A stretch of DNA of 64,000 bases. Source: Ophiocordyceps camponoti-saundersi (nom. inval.). Lineage: Eukaryota; Ascomycota; Sordariomycetes; Hypocreales; Ophiocordycipitaceae. Position 1 is the stretch's first letter; each line of letters opens with the position of its first letter. Of this stretch, positions 22,377 to 33,656 are shown in pieces. A program made the translations under genes and the position numbers. Where the stretch lies: positions 62,001 to 126,000 of the forward strand of contig PDHQ01000081.1 in assembly GCA_003339415.1 (NCBI GenBank), in the 5' to 3' direction. The notes under the pieces are model-generated. The model saw only the letters and a program-made list of their open reading frames with translations. It had not been told where the DNA came from and did no database searches.

Positions 22377-24098
22377 ATGAACACTTCATCAGTATTCCTT
22401 CGACGTGCTCTCCGCAATTCTGCTCTTCCACGGCGATGGACGAGGCTCGCCAGTCGTTCTACTCGGCCCCGTTCTCGCGGCAAGGCTGTGGGTTTCGCCG
22501 TCGTCTTTGCCGCTGCCGCTGCAGGCTCGTACTACTATCCAAAGATTACAGGACGTGATGCGGAGACGGACTCAGGTTTGAAAGTCCCTGGCTCGCCGGC
22601 TAGGGTCGAGCTCGAGTTCGAGAAGCCGAGGAGGGCCGCTGTGTCGGAGGAAGATCACAGGAACCTCATCAGTTCTCAGCACCTACAGGTCAGGAACAGC
22701 TGGGAGCACCCCGGTGTGTACGCTTGGGGGTCCAACATTGGCAAGGTTATCGATGCCGAGACAATGGACAAGTATGTCAAGCAGCCGCGGCGCATCACCT
22801 ATTTTGACGACCAGCTTCTGCGCGACTTGAAGATTACGAAAGATTTCGGCGCTGCCATAATGGAGAATGGAGACCTTGTTCAATGGGGCCTCGGCTATTG
22901 CGAGACAGATCCCAAGCCGGAGAAGACACTCAGAGGCAAGAACCTGGTCAAGCTGGCGGCCTCGTCGGATCGCGTTGTGGCGCTGACACGAGGTGGCGCC
23001 GTCTACTCGATTCCATCGTCGCGAGTCGACCAGCGTGATGGCGCCAAGCTGGAGCGATCCAGGAGCTGGTGGTCACTTTGGGGGGCACTCGGTAGCGAAG
23101 CCATCCATTTCAGGAACCTGACGCCTTCGGGCTTGGGTAGGGGTGAGAGAGTCATTGAAATCAGCAGCGGACTCGAGCACTGCCTCATGTTGACCAACAA
23201 GGGCCGCGTGTTCTCTGCCGCGTCGAGTGGCGCCTCGTTTCCCTCCAAGGGCCAGATGGGTATCCCGGGACTGAGCTGGGACACGCGGCCGGCGGGAGCG
23301 TATGATCAGGCGCACGAAGTGATGGCTCTGCGAGGATTAGATATCCGCGCCATCGCAACCGGCGACTTTCACTCGGCTGTGCTTGATCGAGCGGATCGCA
23401 TCTTTACCTTTGGCGACAATACCTTTGGCCAGCTCGGAGCGGCGACCGAAGCCCGCCTGCCGCGGTCGTCGACGCCCATCATGGTGGCCACGAACCGGTT
23501 CTGCGGCGGCGGCGGGTCCGCACCCAAGGTCAAGGCCCTGGCAGCGGGCGGAGCCAACACCTTCTTCACCGTCGACGCAGCCACGGCGACGGACCTCTGG
23601 GTCTGCGGCCAGGGCGTATCCGGCACGCTGGGAACGGGGCGATGGACGCACGTGTCGGCGGCGCCCAGCAAAGTCAAGGCGCTCTCCTCGCTGTGGGAAT
23701 ACGACGAAGTAAGACAGCGCAGGGCGCCGATCGGCATCAAGTCGCTCAGCATCGGCGCCACGCACTGCGCCGCCGTCATGGACAACGTGACGGAGACGCA
23801 GGTCGGCCGCGGCTCGGGACAGAACACGACGAACTGGGGTGCCGACGTCCTCTTCTGGGGCGGCAACGAGCACTATCAGCTGGGTACGGGACGGCGCAGC
23901 AACGTCAACACGCCGACGTATATCGGGGCTCCGGAAGGGGCGGCGGCTGACGGGGCGGACCCGAGTCGTCATCGGCTCTGCGTCACGCCCAGACAGACGG
24001 TGAGGCTGGGGCCTGGAGGCAGCGGGCGGTGGGCGACGCTGGAGCAGAGGGTTGAGTGTGGACGGTTTGTGTCGGCTGTTTATTCGGCTGTGGCGTAA
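22377..24098 (+). CDS. FMP25: Mitochondrial RCC1-repeat protein, Fmp25/Bca1 type
   Basis: Single exon, 573 aa. The N-terminus is an Arg/Ser/Ala-rich presequence (MNTSSVFLRRALRNSALPRR) followed by one hydrophobic segment (AVGFAVVFAAAAAGS) around residues 38-52, as in inner-membrane anchored proteins. RCC1-like propeller repeats follow: VYAWGSNIGKV, LVQWGLGYC, IFTFGDNTFGQLG, LWVCGQGVSGTLGTG and VLFWGGNEHYQLGTG. The arrangement matches fungal Fmp25 proteins; the yeast member (Bca1/Fmp25) is linked to bc1 complex assembly. That role is known for yeast and inferred here. The ATG is chosen because it starts the presequence. Downstream lies a poly-G artefact region. Confidence 0.82.
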   Translation: MNTSSVFLRRALRNSALPRRWTRLASRSTRPRSRGKAVGFAVVFAAAAAGSYYYPKITGRDAETDSGLKVPGSPARVELEFEKPRRAAVSEEDHRNLISSQHLQVRNSWEHPGVYAWGSNIGKVIDAETMDKYVKQPRRITYFDDQLLRDLKITKDFGAAIMENGDLVQWGLGYCETDPKPEKTLRGKNLVKLAASSDRVVALTRGGAVYSIPSSRVDQRDGAKLERSRSWWSLWGALGSEAIHFRNLTPSGLGRGERVIEISSGLEHCLMLTNKGRVFSAASSGASFPSKGQMGIPGLSWDTRPAGAYDQAHEVMALRGLDIRAIATGDFHSAVLDRADRIFTFGDNTFGQLGAATEARLPRSSTPIMVATNRFCGGGGSAPKVKALAAGGANTFFTVDAATATDLWVCGQGVSGTLGTGRWTHVSAAPSKVKALSSLWEYDEVRQRRAPIGIKSLSIGATHCAAVMDNVTETQVGRGSGQNTTNWGADVLFWGGNEHYQLGTGRRSNVNTPTYIGAPEGAAADGADPSRHRLCVTPRQTVRLGPGGSGRWATLEQRVECGRFVSAVYSAVA

Positions 24099-24557
<459 letters not shown>

Positions 24558-25268
24558 CTACGGCTCGGACGGGTTGCCGCTCTCGTCAGGGCTATTCGCA
24601 CCGGCTTCCTCACCGGCGCCATCCCCAGCGTCGGCATTGTCACTGCCCACCTGCCCCCCTTCCTCCTCCCGTCCACCCTCCTCTCCACCAGCAGCAGGAT
24701 CATTCGGCGGCTCTTCGCCAGCGACATCCTGGTCAGCGTTCTCCTCTCCGGCGGCAGGCTTATCGTCGCCTACGGGCGCAGTCTGGTTCGCGTCTTCCGG
24801 GAAGCCCGTTTCGACCTTTTGCATGACGTCGTCGGCTTGCTTCTTGAAGTGATCGCTCACGTTGTACAGTTCATCCGCGTAGGCTTTTAGACTTGCGGAT
24901 TGGTCTTCTTTCAAGCCTTCTGTTGCGTTTCCTTTTTGAGCGGGATCTGCGTCTGTATCGCTGGCTGTTTCATCTGTGTTGTTTTCCCCGGGGGGTTCGG
25001 AGCCGGCGTTGTTTTCTTCGGCTCCGGCGCTGTTTTCCTCGGCTCCGGAGGAGGGGGGTTCGGCTTCGGCTCCGTTGTTTTCGGAGCCGGTGTTGGGGCT
25101 TTCGGTTGGTTTTGGGAGGGGATCTGCGAGGCTTTTGCTTGTGGGGATTGATTGGGCGAGGGTTATGGCTGTGACTGTAGTTATGTGAGTTTTGAGTTGA
25201 GTTGATGGGGTTGTGAGGAGAGGAGTTGACTTACAGCCGAGGAGGATGGCGGAGGTGATGCGGACCAT
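24558..25268 (-). CDS. Small acidic secreted protein, low complexity
   Basis: Exons are 25235-25268 and 24558-25174 (216 aa). The 60-nt intron (GTAAGT..TACAG) is a multiple of three and stopless, so an unspliced frame also exists. Splicing creates a clean signal peptide (MVRITSAILLGFTAITLAQS), which the unspliced form lacks; this supports the intron. The mature chain is dominated by Glu, Ala, Asn, Gly and Pro, with short repeats such as GAEENSAGAEENNAGSE at residues 50-75. A central segment of about 35 residues (KAYADELYNVSDHFKKQADD) looks helical, and N-glycosylation sequons NNT and NVS occur. No cysteines are seen in the mature chain and no GPI signal. Family not recognised; possibly a wall-associated or effector-like protein. 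Confidence 0.65.
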   Translation of the reverse strand: MVRITSAILLGCKSTPLLTTPSTQLKTHITTVTAITLAQSIPTSKSLADPLPKPTESPNTGSENNGAEAEPPSSGAEENSAGAEENNAGSEPPGENNTDETASDTDADPAQKGNATEGLKEDQSASLKAYADELYNVSDHFKKQADDVMQKVETGFPEDANQTAPVGDDKPAAGEENADQDVAGEEPPNDPAAGGEEGGREEEGGQVGSDNADAGDGAGEEAGANSPDESGNPSEP

Positions 25269-26796
25269 TGTGTGTGTCTTTGTGTTTTTGGTTATGATGT
25301 TGTGAGAGATGGGTTTGTGTTTATGAATGAGCGAGACTGGAGAGAATGAAGAGGATGGAGGACTTGGTTGTGAGTGAATGTGTAGAGAACGGGTTCATTT
25401 GAATGCTTCTTCTTGGTCGATGACTATGGCTTTCAGGAGTTATGGCCGGAGGGGAATCTGCCATGCCAAGGTTGCCAAGGTTGAGAAGTGTAGATGGGTT
25501 TCGTATCAGGAACATGACTTGCTTGTGGGGGAAGAGTCGAATATGGACCAAGGTTGGTTGATGAGTAGGGATCGAGGGGGGAGGAGGTTGGAACAGGGTG
25601 ATGATGCGCGGTTAATGTGAGGAGTATCTGCCTTGTGTCCCTTTTTCGTATCGCAGACGTTGGTTGCCTCCTTTTTCACATCATGGGGATCCTACAGCTT
25701 GTATGTATTGAGGCTCAGACAAGGCCGATTCTGTGGAGACGTGTGTGGTTGTGTGTTGTGCGTGTAGGATGCAGTATGTAGTTAGGGGGGGGGAGGGCTT
25801 GAGAGTGACCCCTCCCCCTCTCTCAACCTTACCTACAGCCTGTAGAGAACAGCCTATAGGAGCTTTTTATGTACGGTAAGGTTGAGAGAGGGGGAGGGGG
25901 CTCTGGTAAGGTTGAGAGAGGAGGGGTTGCCTTTCTGAGGAACGAACCCCTTGTTCGCTTGCAACTGGCCAAGGTCAGCGGATAGCAAGCAAGTGTTGTT
26001 GTTATATGTAAGTTGTAGCGGTAAATAAAGGGTTTCAGCATCTTGAGTTCACATAGTAACCGGTCACGATAATCTCCCCGTTCGCCGACCAACTCCCTAC
26101 GCTATGCCTTCATACTATAGCATGTGGTATGCATAAGTATGTATAACTCGGTCCTTTATCAGCAAGAGTTTAAAGAACTTACCGGCAATCCTTAATGCTT
26201 GCAGGGGCAGACAAAGAAAAAGATCCGATCCACGTGCACACACGGATCCAGCATTGGGGCCACGCAATGCTTGGCGGTTGCACTGCCGGCGACATGAGGC
26301 AGACTTGCAACCCGGGATTCACATATAGCAATAATACATAAATTGCTATATGTATGTATGTATGGATAGTCCTGTTCGTGATGCGTCATCCTGGCTATGG
26401 CAGAGAGTCTGCCTTTTTCTTCCAATCACGGCAATTGCTGCAAGGCATTGACCACGAGTATGACTCGCGTCTCGTTACAAAGCGACTCAGCCTTGGGGAC
26501 CCCTCTCTCATATTATCTGTGAGGGAAATTGAAGACGAGGAAGAGGAAGAAGAAGAACAAGGACAAGATGAAGTGAAAAAAAGGAACAAGGCAAGGAAGA
26601 TACAAAAAAAAAGACTCATGGGCGAGGAGAAGGGTATAGATATCAAGAGGGGAGGAGGAGGATGAAGTTGCCCTTCTTCTCCTTTTCTCTCTCCCTCACT
26701 CCCTCACTCTCTCTCCCTGACTATCTCTCTCTCTCGTGAGTTTCTACTCAACTCACATTCTTTTTCTACCATCGTTTCTTCTCTCTCTTCTCAAAC
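25269..26796. other. Intergenic with inverted repeat
   Basis: No supported gene. The main structure is a perfect 25-bp inverted repeat (25809-25833 and 25875-25899, 41-nt loop) with a third partial copy from 25905. TGTA microsatellite at 26350-26364. A purine-rich block at 26530-26660 and a CT-rich leader at 26675-26790 precede the next ATG. Confidence 0.6.
25809..25926. repeat. 25-bp inverted repeat plus direct third copy
   Basis: Left arm 25809-25833 is the exact reverse complement of 25875-25899 (core GGTAAGGTTGAGAGAG). A direct copy of the right arm begins at 25905 and matches for about 18 nt. The transcript could fold into a strong hairpin. Confidence 0.85.
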
Positions 26797-29317
26797 ATGA
26801 GAATCACTCTCTTTTATCTCGCATTCCTTGGCCTAGCCACCAGCCAGACAACAACAAGAACAACAACAACAGAACTACAGCGTCGAAACAAATATCGACC
26901 TGTAAAAGAGTCGACAAAATTCAACGACGTCTTCGACTTATGGATCAAAGGCCAGAACCACTGGCGAGGAAACACCTACTACGATCAAGACCCGAGCGGG
27001 AAATGGCCCGTCAAGCCAAACAAATGGCCCGGAAGCGTCGACCACATCCCAACCAAGAAGCAGAAGAACAAGCCCAAGGACGGCACTCCCGGTAATCCAT
27101 TGGGGCCGAAGAAGAAGGCTGGTCGGATCTATCAGACCTGTGGGAGGAAGAGGGAGGTTTGCGTGCCGATGAGCAAGTCTGACGTGGAAAAGCTGGCTAG
27201 AGATGGTTCCAGAGCTGAGTTTAAGCAGTTGTCCGAGGAGATTACCAAGTTGAAGATGCCCAAGAGTCTGGATGGGAAGACGCTTACGGACGTGGATATT
27301 CGCATGCGTATCAAGAGTTTGAGCGTCTCCAGCAATGCTGCTGCCACGGCAAAGGCCAAGGGGACGGCGTTGAATAAGGGCGACTTGGGTCTCGACCAGG
27401 GCCTGTCTGCTGCCTCGTTGGTGGCGTACGTTCACGACATGGTCGAGGTCTTCAAGACGGATTCGTCGTCGGCTATAGATCAGCTTGCTACGGCCACTTC
27501 CATCGTTCCCTTTATCAGCTGCGCCACCAAGTCTGTGCAGATGGGACAATACGGCCTTTCCGATGTGACGGCGGACTTGTTGTGCGGTCTAGGCGACGCC
27601 CTCACCCTGACGCCTGCTTTTGGCATCGGGATCCTCGTCAAGCTCGTGTCCGACATCATCTACGGTCAGAAGGAGGTTGGATTCGACTACGTCAGCGAGC
27701 AGAGAGAGAAGGGATGGAAACGCGAGTTTGACGAATATTTCATGCCGTCGATGAAGTCGGATGAATACAGAGATAAGCTGAGCGACGTCATGAACACGGC
27801 CCTCGCCGCTGAACTGCTCACTCTCTCCGACTCGGCAGGACAGATGTACGCTCGCGGCGTGGCGGCCATCGAAAGCGCAGGCTCGGTGGAAGAGATCGAC
27901 GAAGCCCTCAACGTAACCTACGACGGCTGGACGCAATCCTGGCAACACACCTGTCAAAGAGTCAAGGGCTTCCGCAGCTCCGTCTGCGGCGAAGATGCAG
28001 TCCGGGTGGCGAAATGGCTTCGAAACCACATGAAGGGATACTACGACGACTTCGCGAGACGCTATCAGAACTCGTTGGAGGTGGAAAAGGCTCAGCGCGA
28101 GTACGAGTCTTCAGGACTGGTGAAGCAGCCTACCAAGTCGAAAGTAAAGAGCTACAGCAAGAAGGCCTTCGAACAGCACAGACGAGGCAAGAAGTTGAAG
28201 AATCTCGACCCCATCGTTACCAAGCTATTGGAGAAGAGGGAGTCGGATTTCGCGGATGAGCAGATCAGGCAGATAAGCGATGTGGCTTTTGACGTCTGTG
28301 AAAAGGTTAGGCCCGAGGTTGGTGATTTGTGTGGGAGTGAGCCGCCGCCGCTTCCTGAGGCGTTTAATCTGGTGGATAGGATGGCTGAGTTGGGGGCGGG
28401 AGATGGAGGTCAGGGGGAGACGGATGGGGCTGAGGAGGAGGAGGAGTCGAATGAGGTTGGAGGGCCGGGGTCGGAGCCTGGGACGGATATTGCTGTTGAG
28501 GCTTGCGATGAGACTAACTCACAAGGGGGTTGTGAAGAGTTGGATATGAAGCATGGCGTTTGCAGTGAGTTTTTGCTTTTGATTTCTTCACCTGATGATG
28601 AACTGACGATTTCTTTTCTTTTGCTTCAGCCAAGGTTCCGGATAAGTTGAAGGATACGATGAAGTCGCTTCACATCATGACCAACGGCGTTCTCTGCACC
28701 TTTCACAGGTATGAAAAAAAAAACCAACACAGTCGTTGGAACAAAAGCAAGGCAAAACTGACTTTCCTACAGTGACGATCAGTGCAGGAACTGGGCTGAT
28801 GATCCGAGATTGGTGGATTTCCCTGGATCAGAGGAGATGTCTCCGCGTCGGGTGGCGAGCATAGCTTGCTATGAGGAGTTTTTGCCGGAAGACTTGACCG
28901 TTACCTTGTCCGGGGCGGAAGAGAGGGAGGTGAAGATACGCACGGGCAAATGCAGTGAGTCTTTTCCCTTGTTTTTCGTCTGTCTTGTTCTTGAATCGTT
29001 GGACTGACGTGTTGGGAAATAGCCAAGCTGGATACGCCGTATAGAGGGTTAAGGGGCATCAAGGAGGATCGAGCGGGAACATGCCAGTTCTACACGTACG
29101 TCTTCTTTTCATCCTCATCATCATCTTTCCGCGTTCAAGAGTCCTTTATGGCTAACTTGAGAATAAAAAAACCAGATCGGAAAACTGTGATGGCCGTGCC
29201 TTGAGCGCGGACCACAAACGCGTCCCTCCGGTTGCGGCCGAAAGGACCTTTTCATCGGTTCAATGCCAGGGTATGAATGTTCATCAGGAGATAAGATGGA
29301 AAGCCAGAGATGAATGA
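26797..29317 (+). CDS. Large secreted protein with hydrophobic helical region and two C-terminal Cys modules
   Basis: Exons are 26797-28564, 28630-28708, 28773-28954, 29023-29095 and 29176-29317 (747 aa). A signal peptide (MRITLFYLAFLGLATSQ) precedes a basic N-terminal region. At residues about 225-290 there is a hydrophobic, Cys-containing segment (IVPFISCATKSV, then LLCGLGDALTLTPAFGIGIL). From memory this resembles a segment found downstream of the ADP-ribosyltransferase domain in fungal LT-A-like secreted proteins. No ADP-ribosyltransferase motifs are seen here, so that activity is not claimed. A helical Lys/Glu region and an acidic linker follow. The end holds two related modules: CTFHSDDQC..IACYE and CQFYTSENC..VQCQ, each preceded by a T-K-[VL] start after a phase-1 intron. 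The 3' end is uncertain: a donor-like GTATGA at 29271 with acceptor at about 29359 could replace the stop at 29317. Confidence 0.6.
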
Positions 29318-30620
29318 ATGAACGAGTGATGAAAATGAGGGATGTGTGTCTGTATATAGATCTTTTGACTCTGTATCTTGATGTAGTTGGGGAGAGAGAG
29401 GTCGGCTTGGTTGACCTGCCCCCTACTTGTATGTGTAAGTGTGTTCCTACCTGGAAAGGGAGGGAGTAGATTTCCCGTCTTCAGTGAGCTGTTCTCGTTG
29501 AATCAGGGAAGCGACGAAGCTACGTACATACAGGCAATATTTGACCAAATTCATGTCATCTACGGACACTCCATACATACACTCCTCCTTTACTGTTGTT
29601 CTCAGCTTCAACTATAGAACCCCCCCCCCTGGTCGCTGGGGTGAGATGACACATCATGATATCAATAGGCGGCGCTTTTTTAGTCCGTAGCTGGTACCTA
29701 CCACCTGCGCTATTGGCGCCTATTGCCCATCTTTTTTTATCCCTTCTCGTATTCGTAATCGATAGAGGGGCAAGGGGGTAAGAGGGAAGGAAAGAAAGAA
29801 AAAAGAACCCTTTTTTTAGCGCCGGCGGGATCGGAGTTGTCTCTGCTATCCATACGCCCCTCTCTCTCCCTCTCTTCCCCCTCCACCTCTGTCTCTCTCT
29901 CTCTCTATCTCTCCATCTCTCCACACATCTCTCTCTCTATCTCTCCGGAGGGGAAAAAAAAATTAATCACACCCCCCCCCTCTCTCTCTATCCCTCCCCC
30001 CCCCCCTCCTCCTCCTCCTCCTCCTCGGCTCCTCTCTTCCTCACCATCATCGTCATCACCCTCCTCCTCCATCCATCCATCCATCCCCTTCTTTTTATTT
30101 TCGCCTCATCGGATTTTCTTCTTCTACTTCTTGGGCCTCTCTCTTACCTTCCCCCTTCCTCTCCCCCCCCCCCCCGTTTCTTTCATCTTTTGTCCGCGTG
30201 GCTCCTTTTCTTCTCTGCCTGCGCCTCGTTTCCCTCTGTGTCATCAGGGGAACTAAACACACACGCACGTTCTCACGCACGCACGCACGCACTCAGAGAA
30301 AGGCTGTTCTTTTTTTACCCTCCTTGTTCTGTTTCCGGTTACATTCCCGTTTTATCCTCTCCTTCTCCTCGTCCCTCTTCCTCCTACTCCTCCTCCTGCT
30401 CCTCCTGCTTCACCTCCTCCTCTTCTTCCTCTACCCTTTCTTCCTCTGCTCGTCCTTCGCCTCACCCCTTCTCTCCTAAAATCTGCTCGTCCTGCTTCTC
30501 TCTCCATCTCTCTCTCTCTCTCTTCCCTCTTCCCCCCTCCCCTCCCCAGAATTCTCTCATCCTCCACCTCTCCCCTCTAAACCCCTCCCCTCCCCGGAAA
30601 AAGAATAAGCGCCCACCACA
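29318..30620. promoter_or_regulatory. Intergenic and long CT-rich leader of the phosphatase gene
   Basis: 29318-29840 has no gene and a C run at 29622-29630. From about 29850 to 30600 the plus strand is almost pure pyrimidine with (CT)n and (TCC)n blocks, the typical look of a highly used fungal promoter or 5' UTR. Confidence 0.55.
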
Positions 30621-32150
30621 ATGGACAAGCTCCCGCGGCTCCGGCGCAAGCCTAAACCACCGGCCATCGAGACATCGGTCCGCACCGACTCACATAGTGG
30701 CCTCCTTCACCAACTGTCGCCAAACGCCGTTGCCACCGCCGCGCCGTCGCCTTCGCTCTCCGTAGCGTCACCCTTCCGCAGCCTCCGCATCCGAGCCTCG
30801 GCTAAACGCGCCCGCGGCTCAGCCTCGCCCGCCCCTTCGCCCGCCGTCGCCATTTTCCCTACCCGGAGCAGCCTCGATTCGCCGTTGTTGCATCCCTTAC
30901 CACCAGCCTCTTCCCATCCAGAGATGCCGGGCTTTCTGGCTCTGTCCACTCGAGGTATGTCGTTTATTTCATGTGCTTCAACTCTTGTTTCACTCGTTCT
31001 GACGGCGAGTCTGAGAGTAGAGATGGATCGCCGTTATCAAGAAATCACTTGGGCAGAGAGACTGCGGCTCGCCGATGCCCATACCAACCAGGCCGTCGAC
31101 GACTACAAATGGGGTCATTACCAACAGCTCGACGGCCCAGTCCGTGGCTTCATGGACCGCTATCCTTCCATCCGACCGTGGAATCACAACCGCGTACGGC
31201 TACGTGTTCCGCCCGGCGAGTTCGACTACGTCAACGCCTCGACCGTCGTCCTTCCGTCATCTACGGCTTCGTCGCCCGCGCGGAGATATATCGCCATGCA
31301 AGGTCCGACGGAGCCATCAGTCGACTACGTGTGGCGCATGGTGGCCGAGCAGGTTCCTTCGCCCGCCGTCATCGTCCAGCTCACCTCGATGGAGGAGAAC
31401 GGCATGAGCAAATGCCACCGTTACTTTCCCGACGCAGACGACGCCATCTCGACCTGGACTCTCAACGAGGCTGATGTCTGGCATGACGGCTGGTCGGCGC
31501 AACTGACCTTTGTGTCCCGACGCTACGCCGCCGACGGTGCGCTCGAGGTGCGCAAGCTGCTACTCGACGTCGACGGCGAGGACGAGACGCGCGTCGTGTG
31601 GCACTTTCTCTATCGTCGTTGGCCCGACTTTGGCGTGCCCTCGATGCATCACATGGACGCCTTTTTCGACCTGATGCGCCTGTCGCGCCAGTACGCGGCA
31701 ACCGGACCGCGCATCGTCCACTGCAGTGCCGGCGTCGGCCGCACCGGCACCTTTATCTGCCTCGAGCACCTGATGCGCGAACTCGACGCCGGCGCTCTCG
31801 ACAGGGCTGACGAGTCGTCGGCCAAGAACCCGGATCCCGTCATGGACGCAGTCGAAGCCCTCCGTCAGCAGCGTCGGGGGATGGTGCAGGGCGAGATTCA
31901 GTATCGCTTCCTGTACCAGGTGCTGCGCAGACTGTGGCGCCGCAAGCATGGTCTGTCGTCGCCCGACGGCGAGGACGGCAGCGGCGTCGGCGTTGGCCTC
32001 AGCCTCGGTGGTGGAGTGGGCGGTGGAGGCGGCGGCGGCGGCGGCGGCGACGGCGAGCCCGCACCCAAGAGAATCGTCTTGGCCGACCCGTTCACCGACG
32101 ACGACAACAAGACGGTTGTTCCCGAGCCGGCGGCGGCTGCTGCGAGATAG
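30621..32150 (+). CDS. Protein tyrosine phosphatase, classical PTP domain
   Basis: Exons are 30621-30954 and 31021-32150 (487 aa). The 66-nt intron (GTATGT..GTAG, branch TCTGAC) is a stopless multiple of three, so an unspliced 509-aa frame also exists. The N-terminus (about 110 residues) is Ser/Pro/Arg-rich. The PTP domain shows NRVRLRV and FDYVNAS (substrate loop), YIAMQGP, WRMV, VQLTSMEENGMSKC, the WPDFGVP general-acid loop, the P-loop HCSAGVGRTG with catalytic Cys and Arg, and the Q-loop QGEIQYRFLYQVL. A Gly-rich tail follows. Yeast relatives Ptp1-3 dephosphorylate MAP kinases such as Hog1 and Fus3. The exact orthologue is not assigned, but the compact domain without a rhodanese-like N-terminus argues for a Ptp1-like enzyme. 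Confidence 0.88.
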   Translation: MDKLPRLRRKPKPPAIETSVRTDSHSGLLHQLSPNAVATAAPSPSLSVASPFRSLRIRASAKRARGSASPAPSPAVAIFPTRSSLDSPLLHPLPPASSHPEMPGFLALSTRGMSFISCASTLVSLVLTASLRVEMDRRYQEITWAERLRLADAHTNQAVDDYKWGHYQQLDGPVRGFMDRYPSIRPWNHNRVRLRVPPGEFDYVNASTVVLPSSTASSPARRYIAMQGPTEPSVDYVWRMVAEQVPSPAVIVQLTSMEENGMSKCHRYFPDADDAISTWTLNEADVWHDGWSAQLTFVSRRYAADGALEVRKLLLDVDGEDETRVVWHFLYRRWPDFGVPSMHHMDAFFDLMRLSRQYAATGPRIVHCSAGVGRTGTFICLEHLMRELDAGALDRADESSAKNPDPVMDAVEALRQQRRGMVQGEIQYRFLYQVLRRLWRRKHGLSSPDGEDGSGVGVGLSLGGGVGGGGGGGGGGDGEPAPKRIVLADPFTDDDNKTVVPEPAAAAAR

Positions 32151-33656
32151 AGACTCAACTCGGCCCGTCGCATGCGCTGTCTCGGTCGTCTCCGTACCGA
32201 CGCCCTGTTGCACGCCTGCTGCCCGATGAGCCGTCACGAGGTCCCTTGTTCACCTGAGCAGCCCCCGCCATCTCCGCCTCCCCCACATCATCACCACCAT
32301 GACCACCACCACCACCATGATCATCATCATCATGGGGCTCATGCTCCACCGCCCACCAAAACAACAACGACGAAGACGACGACGACGATGACGACGGGAT
32401 GATTTTCAGCCAATCGCTGAGCTTCGGATCCGCACCTCTTTTTTTTTTTTTCTTATCTTCAACTCCTCTGTCTATTCTTTGTTTTTGGCAATTTTTCTCT
32501 CGCCATTCTCTTCTTGCATCACGCGTTCATCCCTCTTCAATCTCCTGCCCGTCTCCGCTACTCCTTTGTTTTCTTTGTATAGTATTTGTCATTGTCATCA
32601 TCATCGTCGTCGTCATCATCACCGGCATCAACATCATCCATCATCAACATCATCCATCATCAACATCATCCATCATCAACATCATCCATCATCAACATCA
32701 TCCATCCACCATCATCATCATCCCATCATCATCCCATCATCAACAACAACAACAACAACCCTCTTCCTTGCCTGCATCTCGTCTATTTTCGTTTCTCTCC
32801 ATCCACTTCTAACGCATAGCTTCGTTTCTCCTTTTACGATTCGTCTTCCTTGTTCTATAGACATGGTGGAGAAGGGCTTTCTCTACTCAACGGCGCATTT
32901 CTGCGTTTGTTTCTATCTTTTGCCCCTGACTGGCAACGTGTCTCGGGACGTGCCGTCAGTTTAATCGAATCTTGCCGGTGTTCCGGAGCGGCATGTCGTT
33001 TTCTTTTCCTGCTTCTTCTCTTGCATCTTGTTGTGTAGCGGCATATCTTTGTTGTTGATGCTTGGCACACGTCAGGCTCTATTAATGTGAGACATGGGGG
33101 TTTCTTGCAAACTGCTCACCTACCTACAGTACCTTGCCTACCTACCTAAAGATGTATCCGTACTGCATCCTGTTCTTCTGACAGCCTCTTGTTGCTGATC
33201 ATGTGTACATAATACATATACATACAGATCCGTGCATGTGAATGGACGAGATGATGCACATGACTCTGATGATGACATGGGATGTCTTGTCACATGTTTT
33301 ATATCGTATGGATGTGCTCGTCTGATTGTGTCAGCTTGTCTATGATTTCCCCCTTTTTTTTATACCTCGGTGTTTTTGCCACGCCGGTTAAACAAAAGAC
33401 CTCTCTCTCTCGATCCGCAGACTCCTAAACAGGTACAAAGAAAAAACGATGACGATGATGATGATGATGGTAAAGCAGGGGGTGAGTATGTAGAGGGGAG
33501 AGTCATAGGGGAAGTATGGAAGGGGGTAGGTTCCTAAGGAACAGACGGTCATGATGCTACTCTACATTTGTCTTGAACACCTACTCTTCTCTTCTTCCCA
33601 CCCGCCTAAACCCGTGATGAAGGTGGCCCAAAAAAAAAACACCCAAGCCTCGGCGC
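32151..33656. other. Intergenic with 16-bp minisatellite
   Basis: CAC/CAT-rich tract at 32280-32335, then (CATCAT) repeats, then a 16-bp minisatellite at 32631-32706. CCTACC motifs near 33117-33150. Open frames are His/Ser homopolymers in repeats. No gene supported. Confidence 0.6.
32631..32706. repeat. 16-bp minisatellite, about 4.7 copies
   Basis: Unit ACATCATCCATCATCA repeated from 32631 with units at 32647, 32663, 32679 and a partial at 32695. It is flanked by simpler CAT repeats on both sides. Confidence 0.85.
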
